The position numbers were made by a program, and so were the translations under genes. From JADLGL01 sp964611195 (GTDB taxonomy: Bacteria > Pseudomonadota > Alphaproteobacteria > Rhizobiales > Kaistiaceae), in contig CAZSXA010000096.1 of assembly GCA_964611195.1 (NCBI GenBank), positions 1-8,732 of the forward strand: DNA of 8,732 bases. Direction: 5' to 3'. Shown one piece after another: positions 1 through 6,513 of this stretch. The stretch's first letter is position 1. Every line of letters begins with the position of its first letter. The notes under the pieces are model-generated. The model saw nothing but the letters and a program-made list of their open reading frames with translations, had not been told where the DNA came from and ran no database searches.

Positions 1-1182
1 CGCCTCCTGCGTCTCGGTGGAGGAGAGGTTTGCCAACGAGAGCATCAGCACCCGGTGGAACGTGTGCGATCGCTTGCGGCCATCGGCGCCGAAGATCATA
101 CGGACAGCCAGGGCAGGGCGGTTCTTGCCCGGCATGAGCGAACAGAGATCGCCGGACAGGCGCTCGGGCAGCATCGGCACGACGCGGTCGGGGAAGTAGA
201 CCGAGTTGCCGCGCTTTCGCGCCTCGCGGTCGAGGGCGCTTCCCGGCCGAACGAACCAGCCGACGTCGGCGATGGCGACCGTGACGATATGGCCGCCCTT
301 GTTTTTCGGGTCGGCGTCGGGTTCGGCATGAACGGCGTCGTCGTGGTCCTTGGCGTCGGCCGGGTCGATCGTGATCAGCGGCAGCTCGCGCCAGTCCTCG
401 CGATCCTTGCCGGCGGCACGAACGGCCTTGGCGGCCTTGGCCTCGGCCAGCACGTCGTCGGGAAACTCGAACGGGATATCGTGGGCGAGGAGCGCGATCA
501 TCGAGACCGCCTTCTCGTCCTTCATCGCGCCGATCACTTCCGCCACTCTGGCCTCGGCGAGCGAATGCCTGCCGCCGCGGCCGAGCTTCGCCTTGACCAG
601 ATCGCCTTCCTTGGCGCCGCCGAGAGCGTTCTTGGCGATCACGGCCTCGCGCTGCTTGCGGTCGACCGGCTCTAGCCGCCAGCCTTCACCTGCGCGCTTG
701 ATAACGCCGAGCACGGTCTCGGGGCGCTTGTCGAGGACGCGAATGATCTTGGCCGAATAGCCGCCATCCTCCGCGCTGAGTCGGGCGAGGATACGGTCGC
801 CGCCGCCGGGTGCGCGCTGGCGCGACTTGCCGCGGCCGCTGTCGGGCAACACAACGATGCGCGGCGGATCGCCGGCCGTCTCATCCCACTCGAGCGGGAT
901 CGCGAGAAGATCGCCGTCGGAGGTGCGATCGCTCACCTCCAGCACCGTCACCGGCGGAAGCGAGCCCGGCTCATCGATACGCTTGCCGCGCTTGGCGATG
1001 GCGCCTTCCTCGGCCAGTTCCTTCAGCATCCGCTTCAACGGAATGCGGTCGGCGCCGGTGATGCCGAACGCCCGCGCGATCTCGCGCTTGCCTGTCTGGC
1101 CGGGATTGTCGGCGATGAAGGCAAGGATCTCCTGGCGTGACGGCAGGTTGCCGTCGCCGCTTCGTTTCGGCTTGCCGGCCAT
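1..1182 (-). CDS. rnr: Ribonuclease R (N-terminal 394 residues; C-terminus beyond window)
   Basis: The product is a processive 3'-to-5' exoribonuclease of the RNB (RNase II/R) family, which degrades structured RNA in the cytoplasm. The frame is open from the ATG at 1182 to base 1, giving 394 residues; the family usually has about 750-800, so roughly half is missing. Residues ~14-70 look like the N-terminal winged helix, followed by cold-shock-like OB regions to ~260. The RNB domain then begins with DPADAKDHDDA; its Asp273, 279, 281 and 282 match the Mg2+-binding aspartates of the family. SVYFPDRVVPMLPERLS (327-343) and DLCSL (345-349) are typical RNB motifs. The ATG overlaps the topA stop as TGATG, with no clear Shine-Dalgarno, so translational coupling to topA is likely. 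Near the edge, VLMLSLANLSSTE departs from the usual (R/S)S-A-L-Y pattern, with Ser where Tyr is common. Identity is secure; the 3' half is unseen. Confidence 0.95.
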   Translation of the reverse strand, partial: MAGKPKRSGDGNLPSRQEILAFIADNPGQTGKREIARAFGITGADRIPLKRMLKELAEEGAIAKRGKRIDEPGSLPPVTVLEVSDRTSDGDLLAIPLEWDETAGDPPRIVVLPDSGRGKSRQRAPGGGDRILARLSAEDGGYSAKIIRVLDKRPETVLGVIKRAGEGWRLEPVDRKQREAVIAKNALGGAKEGDLVKAKLGRGGRHSLAEARVAEVIGAMKDEKAVSMIALLAHDIPFEFPDDVLAEAKAAKAVRAAGKDREDWRELPLITIDPADAKDHDDAVHAEPDADPKNKGGHIVTVAIADVGWFVRPGSALDREARKRGNSVYFPDRVVPMLPERLSGDLCSLMPGKNRPALAVRMIFGADGRKRSHTFHRVLMLSLANLSSTETQEA

Positions 1183-3827
1183 CAGCTCGCCGACGGCGCG
1201 TCGGTGTCACCGGACTTGCCGGCGCTCCTGGAGCGCTTGGACTTCGCGGCCGACTTGCCCGCGGGCTTGTTCCTCGCCCTGCCTGTCGAACGGCCGCCTT
1301 TGGACGGCCCGGCCTCGGCCTTCTTGGCGATGAGTTGAAGCGCTGTCTCCATCGTCACGTCGTTCGGGTCGGAGCCACGCGGCAGGGTCGCGTTGATCTT
1401 GCCATGATTGATGTAAGGCCCGTAACGGCCGTTGCGGACGGTCACCGGCCCGCCATCGGGGTGGTCGCCGAGCGTCTTGAGCACCTGCGCCGACGGACCG
1501 CGGCGTCCGCCGCCGGCCTTCTTCTCGGCGATCAGCGAGACGGCACGGTTGAGCCCGACGGAGAACACCTCCTCGACGGAATCGAGATTGGCGTAGGTGC
1601 CGTCATGAAGGACGAAGGGCCCGTAGCGGCCGATGCCGGCGCTGATCGGCTGTCCGGTCTCGGGGTGAAGCCCGACCTCGCGCGGCAGCGACAGCAGCGC
1701 CAGGGCGGCGTCGAGATCGATTGTCGCCGGGTCATAGCTCCTCGGAATGTTGGCGCGTTTCGGCTTCTCCTCGCCCTCGGCCTCGCCGAGCTGGAGGTAG
1801 GGGCCGAAACGGCCGACGCGGACCGAGACCTCATATCCCGATTCAGGATCGAGACCGAGCACCCTTGTTCCGTCACCGTTTTCTTTCGCCGCATCGTCGC
1901 CGTCGGGTGCCGCGAGCTGGCGGGTGAAACGGCACTCCGGGTAGTTCGAGCAGCCGATGAAGGCGCCGTATTTTCCGACCTTCAGCGACAGGCGGCCGTC
2001 GCCGCATGACGGGCATTTGCGCGGATCGCTGCCGTCGCCCTTGTCGGGGAAGATGTGCGGACCGAGGAGTTCGTTGAGCGCCTCGAGAACCTCCGAGACG
2101 CGGAGGTCCTTGATCTCGTCGACCTGGCTGGAGAAGTCGCGCCAGAAGTCGCGGAGCACCTCGCGCCAGGAAAGATCGCCGGCGGAGATCCTGTCGAGCT
2201 TCTCCTCGAGCGCGGCGGTGAAATCGTACTCGACATAGCGGCCAAAGAAGCTTTCGAGGAACGCCGTCACCAGCCGGCCCTTGTCCTCTGGCACCAGCCG
2301 CTTCTTGTCGAGCCGGACATAATCGCGGTCGCGCAGTACGGAGAGCGTCGCCGTATAGGTCGACGGCCGGCCGATGCCGAGCTCCTCCATCTTCTTGATC
2401 AGCGTCGCCTCGGTGTAGCGCGGCGGCGGTTCGGTGAAGTGCTGCTCGGTGTCGATGCCGCGCTCGTCGAGACGGTCACCGGACGCCATCTCGGGAAGGC
2501 GGGCGGAGTCCTCGTCCTCCTCGTCGTCGCGGCCTTCCTGATAGAGCGCGAAGAAGCCGTCGAACTTGATCACCTGCCCGGTGGCGCGGAGGTCGACCTC
2601 GCGGCCATTGTTCTTGGCAACGATCTCGGCGGTGGTGCGCTCGATATCGGCAGACGCCATCTGGCTCGCGACCGTCCGCTTCCAGATCAGGTCGTAGAGC
2701 CGGGCTTCGTCGCGGTCGAGAACGCCGGAAACATCGGCGGGCCGGCGGGCGGCATCGGTCGGGCGGATTGCCTCGTGCGCTTCCTGGGCGTTCTTGGCCT
2801 TCACCTTGTAGACGCGCGGCTTCTCCGGAACGTAACGGGCGCCGTGGTCGCGGCCGATCTGGCTGCGGATCGAGGAGATGGCCTCGGGTGCCAGATCGAC
2901 GCCGTCGGTCCGCATATAGGTGATGAGCCCGATGGTCTCGCCGCCGAACTCGACGCCCTCGTACAGTCGCTGCGCGATCTGCATTGTCCGCGCCGCGGCG
3001 AAGCCGAGCTTGCGTGACGCCTCCTGTTGCAGCGTTGACGTGGTGAAAGGCGGCGGCGGATTGCGCTTCTGCGCCTTCGCCTCGACACTGGCGACCGAGT
3101 AGTCGGCGCCTTTCAGCACGCCCTCGATGTCGCGCGCCGAGGTTTCGTTGGCGATGTCCAGCCGGCCGAGCTTCTTGCCGTCGGCGCCGACAACCCGTGC
3201 GGTGAACTCCGCGGCACCGGGCGTCGCGAGCCTGGCGACGATCGACCAGTATTCCTGCGGCTTGAAGGCCTCGATCTCGGTCTCACGGTCGCAGACCAGG
3301 CGAAGCGCGACCGACTGCACGCGGCCGGCGGAGCGCGCGCCGGGCAGCTTCCGCCACAGCACGGGCGACAACGTGAAGCCGACGAGATAGTCGAGCGCGC
3401 GCCGCGCCAGATAGGCCTCCACGAGGGAGTCGTCGATGCCGCGCGGCGCCGCGATGGCTTCGGTTACCGCCTGCTTGGTGATGGCGTTGAAGACGACGCG
3501 CTCGACCGGCGTGTCCTTCAGCGCCTTCCGCGCGCGCAACACTTCCAGCACATGCCAAGAGATCGCCTCGCCCTCGCGGTCGGGGTCGGTGGCGAGGATA
3601 AGCCGGTCGGCATCCTTCACGGCGCGGGCAATGTCGGAGAGCCGTTTCTGCGCCTTGGCATCGACCTGCCACGACATCGCGAAGTCCTCGTCCGGACGGA
3701 CCGAGCCGTCCTTGGGCGGCAGGTCGCGGACGTGGCCATAAGAGGCGAGGACCTCATATTCCTTGCCGAGATATTTGTTGATCGTCTTGGCCTTGGCCGG
3801 CGATTCAACGATGACGACGTGCTTCAA
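1182..3827 (-). CDS. topA: DNA topoisomerase I (type IA), 881 aa
   Basis: This enzyme relaxes negative supercoils by a 5'-phosphotyrosine mechanism. The TOPRIM domain opens with VVIVESPAKAKTI (Glu9) and carries DPDRE at 81-85 (Asp81, Asp83, Glu85, metal-binding). The catalytic Tyr304 lies in ITYMRTDG, with Arg306 next to it. The Lys-Arg-rich core with IGRPSTY runs to ~590. The tail has one four-Cys zinc ribbon (Cys605, 608, 626, 632). Three alphaproteobacterial-type C-terminal repeats follow, recognisable by VGRFGPY (671), GIGRYGPF (731) and RNGRYGPY (798). The last ~45 residues are a Lys/Arg/Ser/Ala-rich basic tail that probably contacts DNA. The start is TTG: the family N-terminus begins there, AGGA lies 7 nt upstream (3838-3835), and there is no in-frame ATG before the upstream stop at 3920-3918. 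It is transcribed divergently from the DUF892 gene and coupled to rnr. Confidence 0.98.
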   Translation of the reverse strand: MKHVVIVESPAKAKTINKYLGKEYEVLASYGHVRDLPPKDGSVRPDEDFAMSWQVDAKAQKRLSDIARAVKDADRLILATDPDREGEAISWHVLEVLRARKALKDTPVERVVFNAITKQAVTEAIAAPRGIDDSLVEAYLARRALDYLVGFTLSPVLWRKLPGARSAGRVQSVALRLVCDRETEIEAFKPQEYWSIVARLATPGAAEFTARVVGADGKKLGRLDIANETSARDIEGVLKGADYSVASVEAKAQKRNPPPPFTTSTLQQEASRKLGFAAARTMQIAQRLYEGVEFGGETIGLITYMRTDGVDLAPEAISSIRSQIGRDHGARYVPEKPRVYKVKAKNAQEAHEAIRPTDAARRPADVSGVLDRDEARLYDLIWKRTVASQMASADIERTTAEIVAKNNGREVDLRATGQVIKFDGFFALYQEGRDDEEDEDSARLPEMASGDRLDERGIDTEQHFTEPPPRYTEATLIKKMEELGIGRPSTYTATLSVLRDRDYVRLDKKRLVPEDKGRLVTAFLESFFGRYVEYDFTAALEEKLDRISAGDLSWREVLRDFWRDFSSQVDEIKDLRVSEVLEALNELLGPHIFPDKGDGSDPRKCPSCGDGRLSLKVGKYGAFIGCSNYPECRFTRQLAAPDGDDAAKENGDGTRVLGLDPESGYEVSVRVGRFGPYLQLGEAEGEEKPKRANIPRSYDPATIDLDAALALLSLPREVGLHPETGQPISAGIGRYGPFVLHDGTYANLDSVEEVFSVGLNRAVSLIAEKKAGGGRRGPSAQVLKTLGDHPDGGPVTVRNGRYGPYINHGKINATLPRGSDPNDVTMETALQLIAKKAEAGPSKGGRSTGRARNKPAGKSAAKSKRSRSAGKSGDTDAPSAS

Positions 3828-3834
3828 GGCAAAG

Positions 3835-3838
3835 TCCT
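3835..3838 (-). promoter_or_regulatory. Ribosome binding site deciding the topA TTG start
   Basis: AGGA on the minus strand lies 7 nt before the TTG at 3827-3825. The frame upstream is open back to a stop at 3920-3918 and holds no ATG, so this site supports the TTG as the start. Confidence 0.65.
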
Positions 3839-3893
3839 GGCGATGGATTGAGGCGCGCTTGGCCCCTCGCGCCCCCGAGATCGGAGGGAGAGG

Positions 3894-3921
3894 ACAATCA
3901 CCATCGGGCGCGGACTGTCAA
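3894..3921 (-). promoter_or_regulatory. Candidate housekeeping promoter of topA-rnr
   Basis: On the minus strand a perfect TTGACA (3921-3916) is followed after 16 nt by GATTGT (3899-3894), which matches TATAAT at three positions. Alphaproteobacterial -10 boxes are often weak, so this is plausible. It would give a leader of roughly 60 nt before the TTG start. It does not overlap the oppositely directed EcfG-type site at 3988-4013, so the 249-bp divergent region can serve both genes. The call rests on pattern alone. Confidence 0.4.
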
Positions 3922-3987
3922 TTAAGGTCACCCCGGGCGCACTTCCAGCCCGGCATCCTCCGATTGCGATTTTCCTTGCACCGGGAT

Positions 3988-4013
3988 GGAACGATCACGC
4001 CGTCTCCCACGTT
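3988..4013 (+). promoter_or_regulatory. Candidate EcfG-type (general stress sigma factor) promoter of the DUF892 gene
   Basis: GGAAC at 3988-3992 and CGTT at 4010-4013 are separated by exactly 17 nt. GGAAC-N16/17-CGTT is the established recognition sequence of EcfG, the sigma factor of the alphaproteobacterial general stress response. The match is perfect, faces the DUF892 gene and lies in its intergenic region, giving a leader of about 55-60 nt. I looked at the other GGAAC occurrences in the window and found none with a correctly spaced CGTT. Confidence 0.62.
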
Positions 4014-4076
4014 CTGGCTGCACAACGGTCCCAATGCGGCGGACCCGCGAATGCGTAACAGACAGGACGACGAGCA

Positions 4077-4559
4077 ATGACCAATCTCGAAGAACTCTTC
4101 CGGCATTTCCTCCGCGACATCTACTATGCGGAGAAGAAGGTGCTGAAAGCGCTGCCGAAAATGGCCCGCAAGGCCGATTCGGCCGACCTCCGCGAGGCGT
4201 TCGAATCTCATCTTGAGGAGACCGAGCAGCTTATTGCTAACCTCGAGCAGGTGTTCGACCAGCTTGGTCTCAAGGCGCGCGGCATCACTTGCGAGGCGAT
4301 CAACGGCATCCTTGAAGAAGGCGAAGAGATCATGAGCGAGGCGGAGAACGCCGACACCCGCGACGCCGGGATGATCGCCGCCGCCCAGGCCGTGGAGCAC
4401 TACGAGATCACACGCTACGGCACGATGATCGCCTGGGCCAAGACGCTCGGCCATGACGCCGCGATCCCGCTGCTTCAGGCCAATCTCGATCAGGAGTATG
4501 GCGCGGACCGGACCCTTTCGGGCCTTGCCGAGACCACCCTCAACCGCGAAGCCGCCTGA
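4077..4559 (+). CDS. Ferritin-like DUF892 (YciE/YciF family) protein, 160 aa
   Basis: The protein belongs to the DUF892/YciE-YciF family of ferritin-like four-helix bundles. These are widespread stress-induced proteins; metal binding is inferred from fold and conserved carboxylates, and their biochemical role is not settled. Seen here: YYAEKK (Glu19) in the first helix, HLEETEQ (His45, Glu48), CEAINGILEEGEE (72-84), the family hallmark AAAQAVEHYEITRYGT (101-116, with Glu107, His108, Glu110), and a final helix with LDQEYGAD (137-144). The length is normal and there is no signal peptide, so it is probably cytoplasmic. AGGA at 4064-4067 lies 9 nt before the ATG. It is the only plus-strand gene in the window, placed between dprA and topA, with its own promoter candidate and terminator, so it behaves as a single-gene cassette. 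The family call is firm; the function is not. Confidence 0.93.
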   Translation: MTNLEELFRHFLRDIYYAEKKVLKALPKMARKADSADLREAFESHLEETEQLIANLEQVFDQLGLKARGITCEAINGILEEGEEIMSEAENADTRDAGMIAAAQAVEHYEITRYGTMIAWAKTLGHDAAIPLLQANLDQEYGADRTLSGLAETTLNREAA

Positions 4560-4575
4560 GCGGTCGCGGCTCTCG

Positions 4576-4600
4576 GGTCGTACGCCCTCCCAGTACGACC
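4576..4600. repeat. Perfect 8-bp inverted repeat in the convergent intergenic region
   Basis: GGTCGTAC (4576-4583) and GTACGACC (4593-4600) flank a 9-nt loop. The element lies just after the DUF892 stop and before the terminator hairpin. Neither strand has a T-run directly after it, so it is not a classical intrinsic terminator by itself. It could stabilise the 3' end of either transcript, or bind a protein. Confidence 0.5.
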
Positions 4601-4616
4601 AAATCCCCGAAGACTT

Positions 4617-4650
4617 GAGCCGCCGAACCCCCCTTCGGCGGCTCCTTTTT
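4617..4650 (+). terminator. Intrinsic terminator of the DUF892 gene
   Basis: A perfect 11-bp GC-rich stem, GAGCCGCCGAA (4617-4627) with TTCGGCGGCTC (4634-4644), encloses a C6 loop and is followed by CTTTTT. This is a textbook Rho-independent terminator for the plus strand. In the other direction the same hairpin follows the dprA stop (4655-4653), but no T-run follows it there, so it should act mainly on the plus strand. Confidence 0.88.
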
Positions 4651-4652
4651 GT

Positions 4653-5774
4653 CTAGATGAGCGATACGCGGCTGCCGGCATGGCGCTCGATGCGGCCGGC
4701 GAGATCGAGCTCGATCAGCACCATCTGCACCTCCGCGGGTCTGAGGCCGGTGAAGCGGATCACTTCGTCGATCTCGATCGGCGAGGGCCCGAGCGCTTCG
4801 ATCACCTTGCCACGGGCCGTCTCGGGGTGATCCAACTCGATTGGCGGGGTGGCGCTGCGTTCGCGGAACATCCGCGCCGGCGGGTCGAGCGGCTCCTCGA
4901 GCATCGGCTCGACCACCGACACGATGTCGTCCGTTCCGGTCGTGACGACCGCGCCGTCCTTGAGCAGGCGGTTGGTGCCGGCCGAGCGCGGGTCGGGCGG
5001 CGAGCCTGGAATTGCGAAGACCGTACGGCCCTGCTCGCCGGCATAGCGGGCGGTGATCAGCGTGCCGGACCGCTCAGCCGCCTCGATGACGACCACGCCG
5101 AGCGACAGGCCGGAGATGATGCGGTTGCGCCGCGGGAAGTCTCGGGCGCGGGGCTCCAGCCCCATCGGCATCTCGGAGATATGCCCGCCGGCGGCGCCGA
5201 CGATCCGATCTGCAAGCGGGATGTTTTCCGGCGGATAGATGCGGTCGAGCCCGCCGGCGAGGACAGCGACCGTGCCGCCGCCAAGCGCTGCCTCCTGCGC
5301 GGTGGCGTCGATCCCGCGGGCGAGGCCGGAAACGATGACGAAGCCGCGCTCGGCGAGTTCGCCGGCGATCATCGTCGCCAGCTTGCGTCCGGCGGCGGAG
5401 GCGTTTCGCGAGCCGACGATCGCTATCATCGGGCGGGTGAAGACGCTCTCGCCGCCGCGCACCGTCACCAGCGGTGGGGCGCCGTCGATCCGCCGCAGCC
5501 AGGGCGGGTAGCCGGGCTCGGGCAACGCGACCAGCCGCGCGCCATGGCGCTCGATAGCGGCCATCTCGCGCTCGGCGTCGTCGACGGATCGGACAACCAC
5601 GCGGCGGCCGGCGCGGCGGGAGAGTTCGGGCAGCGCGTCCAGAGCCGCCTCGGCCGTCCCGTAGTGCTGGATCAGATCACGGAACGTCGCCGGCCCGACA
5701 TTGTCGGAGCGCGCGAGGCGGAGCCAAGCGAGTTTCCGGTCGCGGGTCAGTGCGGCGGGTTCACTGCCGTTCAC
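4653..5774 (-). CDS. dprA: DNA-processing protein DprA (Smf), 373 aa
   Basis: DprA binds incoming single-stranded DNA during natural transformation and loads RecA. The gene is also common in species not known to be competent. I place the start at the GTG at 5774-5772, which overlaps the plsY stop as GTGA. A longer frame (to 5879) would add a 35-residue Pro/Arg/His-rich stretch read inside plsY that looks non-coding. From this start: an N-terminal helical region (~10-60, with DNVGPATFRDLI), then the Rossmann-like DprA domain with GSRNASAAG (121-129), SGLARGID (149-156), FPRRNRIISGLS (213-224) and the PGSPPDPRSAGTN...KDGA loop (256-275). The C-terminal ~58 residues (316-373) form the winged-helix domain seen in many DprA proteins. 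All family signatures are intact. A weak GGA lies 8 nt upstream, consistent with coupling to plsY. Confidence 0.95.
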   Translation of the reverse strand: MNGSEPAALTRDRKLAWLRLARSDNVGPATFRDLIQHYGTAEAALDALPELSRRAGRRVVVRSVDDAEREMAAIERHGARLVALPEPGYPPWLRRIDGAPPLVTVRGGESVFTRPMIAIVGSRNASAAGRKLATMIAGELAERGFVIVSGLARGIDATAQEAALGGGTVAVLAGGLDRIYPPENIPLADRIVGAAGGHISEMPMGLEPRARDFPRRNRIISGLSLGVVVIEAAERSGTLITARYAGEQGRTVFAIPGSPPDPRSAGTNRLLKDGAVVTTGTDDIVSVVEPMLEEPLDPPARMFRERSATPPIELDHPETARGKVIEALGPSPIEIDEVIRFTGLRPAEVQMVLIELDLAGRIERHAGSRVSLI

Positions 5775-6388
5775 GCGCGGTTTCCGATGCGGCTCTCGGT
5801 GCCGGCGGGGAGGCGGCGGATGTTGCCGAAATGGCGGAGGTAGAGGATGACGGTGAGGATCAGCGTCATCAGCGCCCATTCCTCATAGCCGGCGATCAGC
5901 ATCACCAGCGGGACTGTGACGCTGGCAGTGAGCGCGGCGAGCGAGGAAAAGCGGAACAGCACCGCGATGCCGATCCAGACGGCTGCGAAGACAAGCGCCG
6001 CCGGCCAGTAGAGGCCCAGCGAAACGCCGAGGAAGGTGGCAACGCCCTTGCCGCCCTTGAAGCCGATCCAGGCCGGAAAGACGTGGCCAAGGAAAGCGCC
6101 AATGCCGGCGGCAGCAGCCGGTACGGCGCCCCAGATCGCGGCTGCGATCAGGACGGCCACCATGCCCTTCAGGGCATCGAGCAGCAGCGTGTAGGCGGCA
6201 AGGTCGCGCCGCCCCGTCCTGAGGACGTTCGTCGCGCCGATATTGTGCGAGCCGATGCTGCGGACGTCGCCTAGGCCGGCAAGGCGCGTCAGCAGCAGCC
6301 CGAACGGCACCGAGCCAATGAGATAGCCAAGCGCGCCGGCCAGCAGCAGCGTCGGAACGGAATGCGAAACGACTGTCGGATCGACCAT
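5771..6388 (-). CDS. plsY: Acyl-phosphate:glycerol-3-phosphate acyltransferase PlsY, 205 aa
   Basis: PlsY is the inner-membrane enzyme that transfers an acyl group from acyl-phosphate (made by PlsX) to glycerol-3-phosphate, giving lysophosphatidic acid, the first step of phospholipid synthesis. Five or more hydrophobic segments are visible (about 12-33, 66-90, 90-108, 119-145 and 150-185). The three family motifs are present: SIGSHNIGATNVLR (44-57), GHVFPAWIGFKGGKGVAT (101-118) and the C-terminal HFGNIRRL region ending with Glu198. The length is typical. The ATG has a strong GGAGG (6397-6393) 4 nt upstream. The 3' end overlaps dprA by GTGA, so the two are probably co-translated. A palindrome sits immediately before the ribosome binding site. 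Confidence 0.97.
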   Translation of the reverse strand: MVDPTVVSHSVPTLLLAGALGYLIGSVPFGLLLTRLAGLGDVRSIGSHNIGATNVLRTGRRDLAAYTLLLDALKGMVAVLIAAAIWGAVPAAAAGIGAFLGHVFPAWIGFKGGKGVATFLGVSLGLYWPAALVFAAVWIGIAVLFRFSSLAALTASVTVPLVMLIAGYEEWALMTLILTVILYLRHFGNIRRLPAGTESRIGNRA

Positions 6389-6396
6389 GCCCCCTC

Positions 6397-6415
6397 CGCC
6401 AATGCCTCATTGGCG
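6397..6415 (-). promoter_or_regulatory. plsY: Perfect palindromic hairpin abutting the plsY Shine-Dalgarno
   Basis: On the minus strand CGCCAATG and CATTGGCG form an 8-bp perfect stem with a 3-nt AGG loop. The last base of the 3' arm (6397) is the first G of the plsY GGAGG. As RNA it would fold just upstream of the ribosome; as DNA it is a near-dyad that a repressor could bind. The structure is seen directly; any role is inferred. Confidence 0.5.
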
Positions 6416-6485
6416 CAGCCCCGCAAGGGTAATGGCATGGGGCGCCGCCGGCAACAAATCGCGTCGTCGTCGGCCGCTTGTGTTG

Positions 6486-6512
6486 CAGCGATATCAGCGG
6501 CTTATCGCTGAT
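6486..6512. repeat. Two overlapping, mutually exclusive hairpins after the secreted-protein gene
   Basis: CAGCGATA (6486-6493) pairs with TATCGCTG (6503-6510), an 8-bp perfect stem with a 9-nt loop. ATCAGCG (6493-6499) pairs with CGCTGAT (6506-6512), a 7-bp perfect stem with a 6-nt loop. They share bases and cannot form together. They begin 2 bases past the minus-strand stop at 6516-6514. No T-run follows on that strand, so this may be a 3'-end stabiliser or a weak terminator. Confidence 0.4.
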
Positions 6513-6513
6513 C

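Noticed and set aside
55..675. Plus-strand open frame of 206 codons
   Set aside because: It is antisense to rnr, whose full frame shows intact RNB motifs; long antisense frames are common in GC-rich DNA.
1137..3017. Two long plus-strand open frames (1137-2009 and 2055-3017)
   Set aside because: Both are antisense to topA, have Val/Ala/Gly/Arg-rich low-information translations and no recognisable domain.
3918..4454. Minus-strand frame of 178 codons over the DUF892 gene
   Set aside because: It is the reverse of a well-conserved ferritin-like gene and ends inside the divergent promoter region.
4680..5843. Plus-strand frame of 387 codons
   Set aside because: It is antisense to dprA, which carries all family motifs in order.
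5775..5879. Upstream extension of dprA by 35 residues
   Set aside because: It lies within plsY and is a Pro/Arg/His-rich out-of-frame reading; the GTG with GTGA overlap is the better start.
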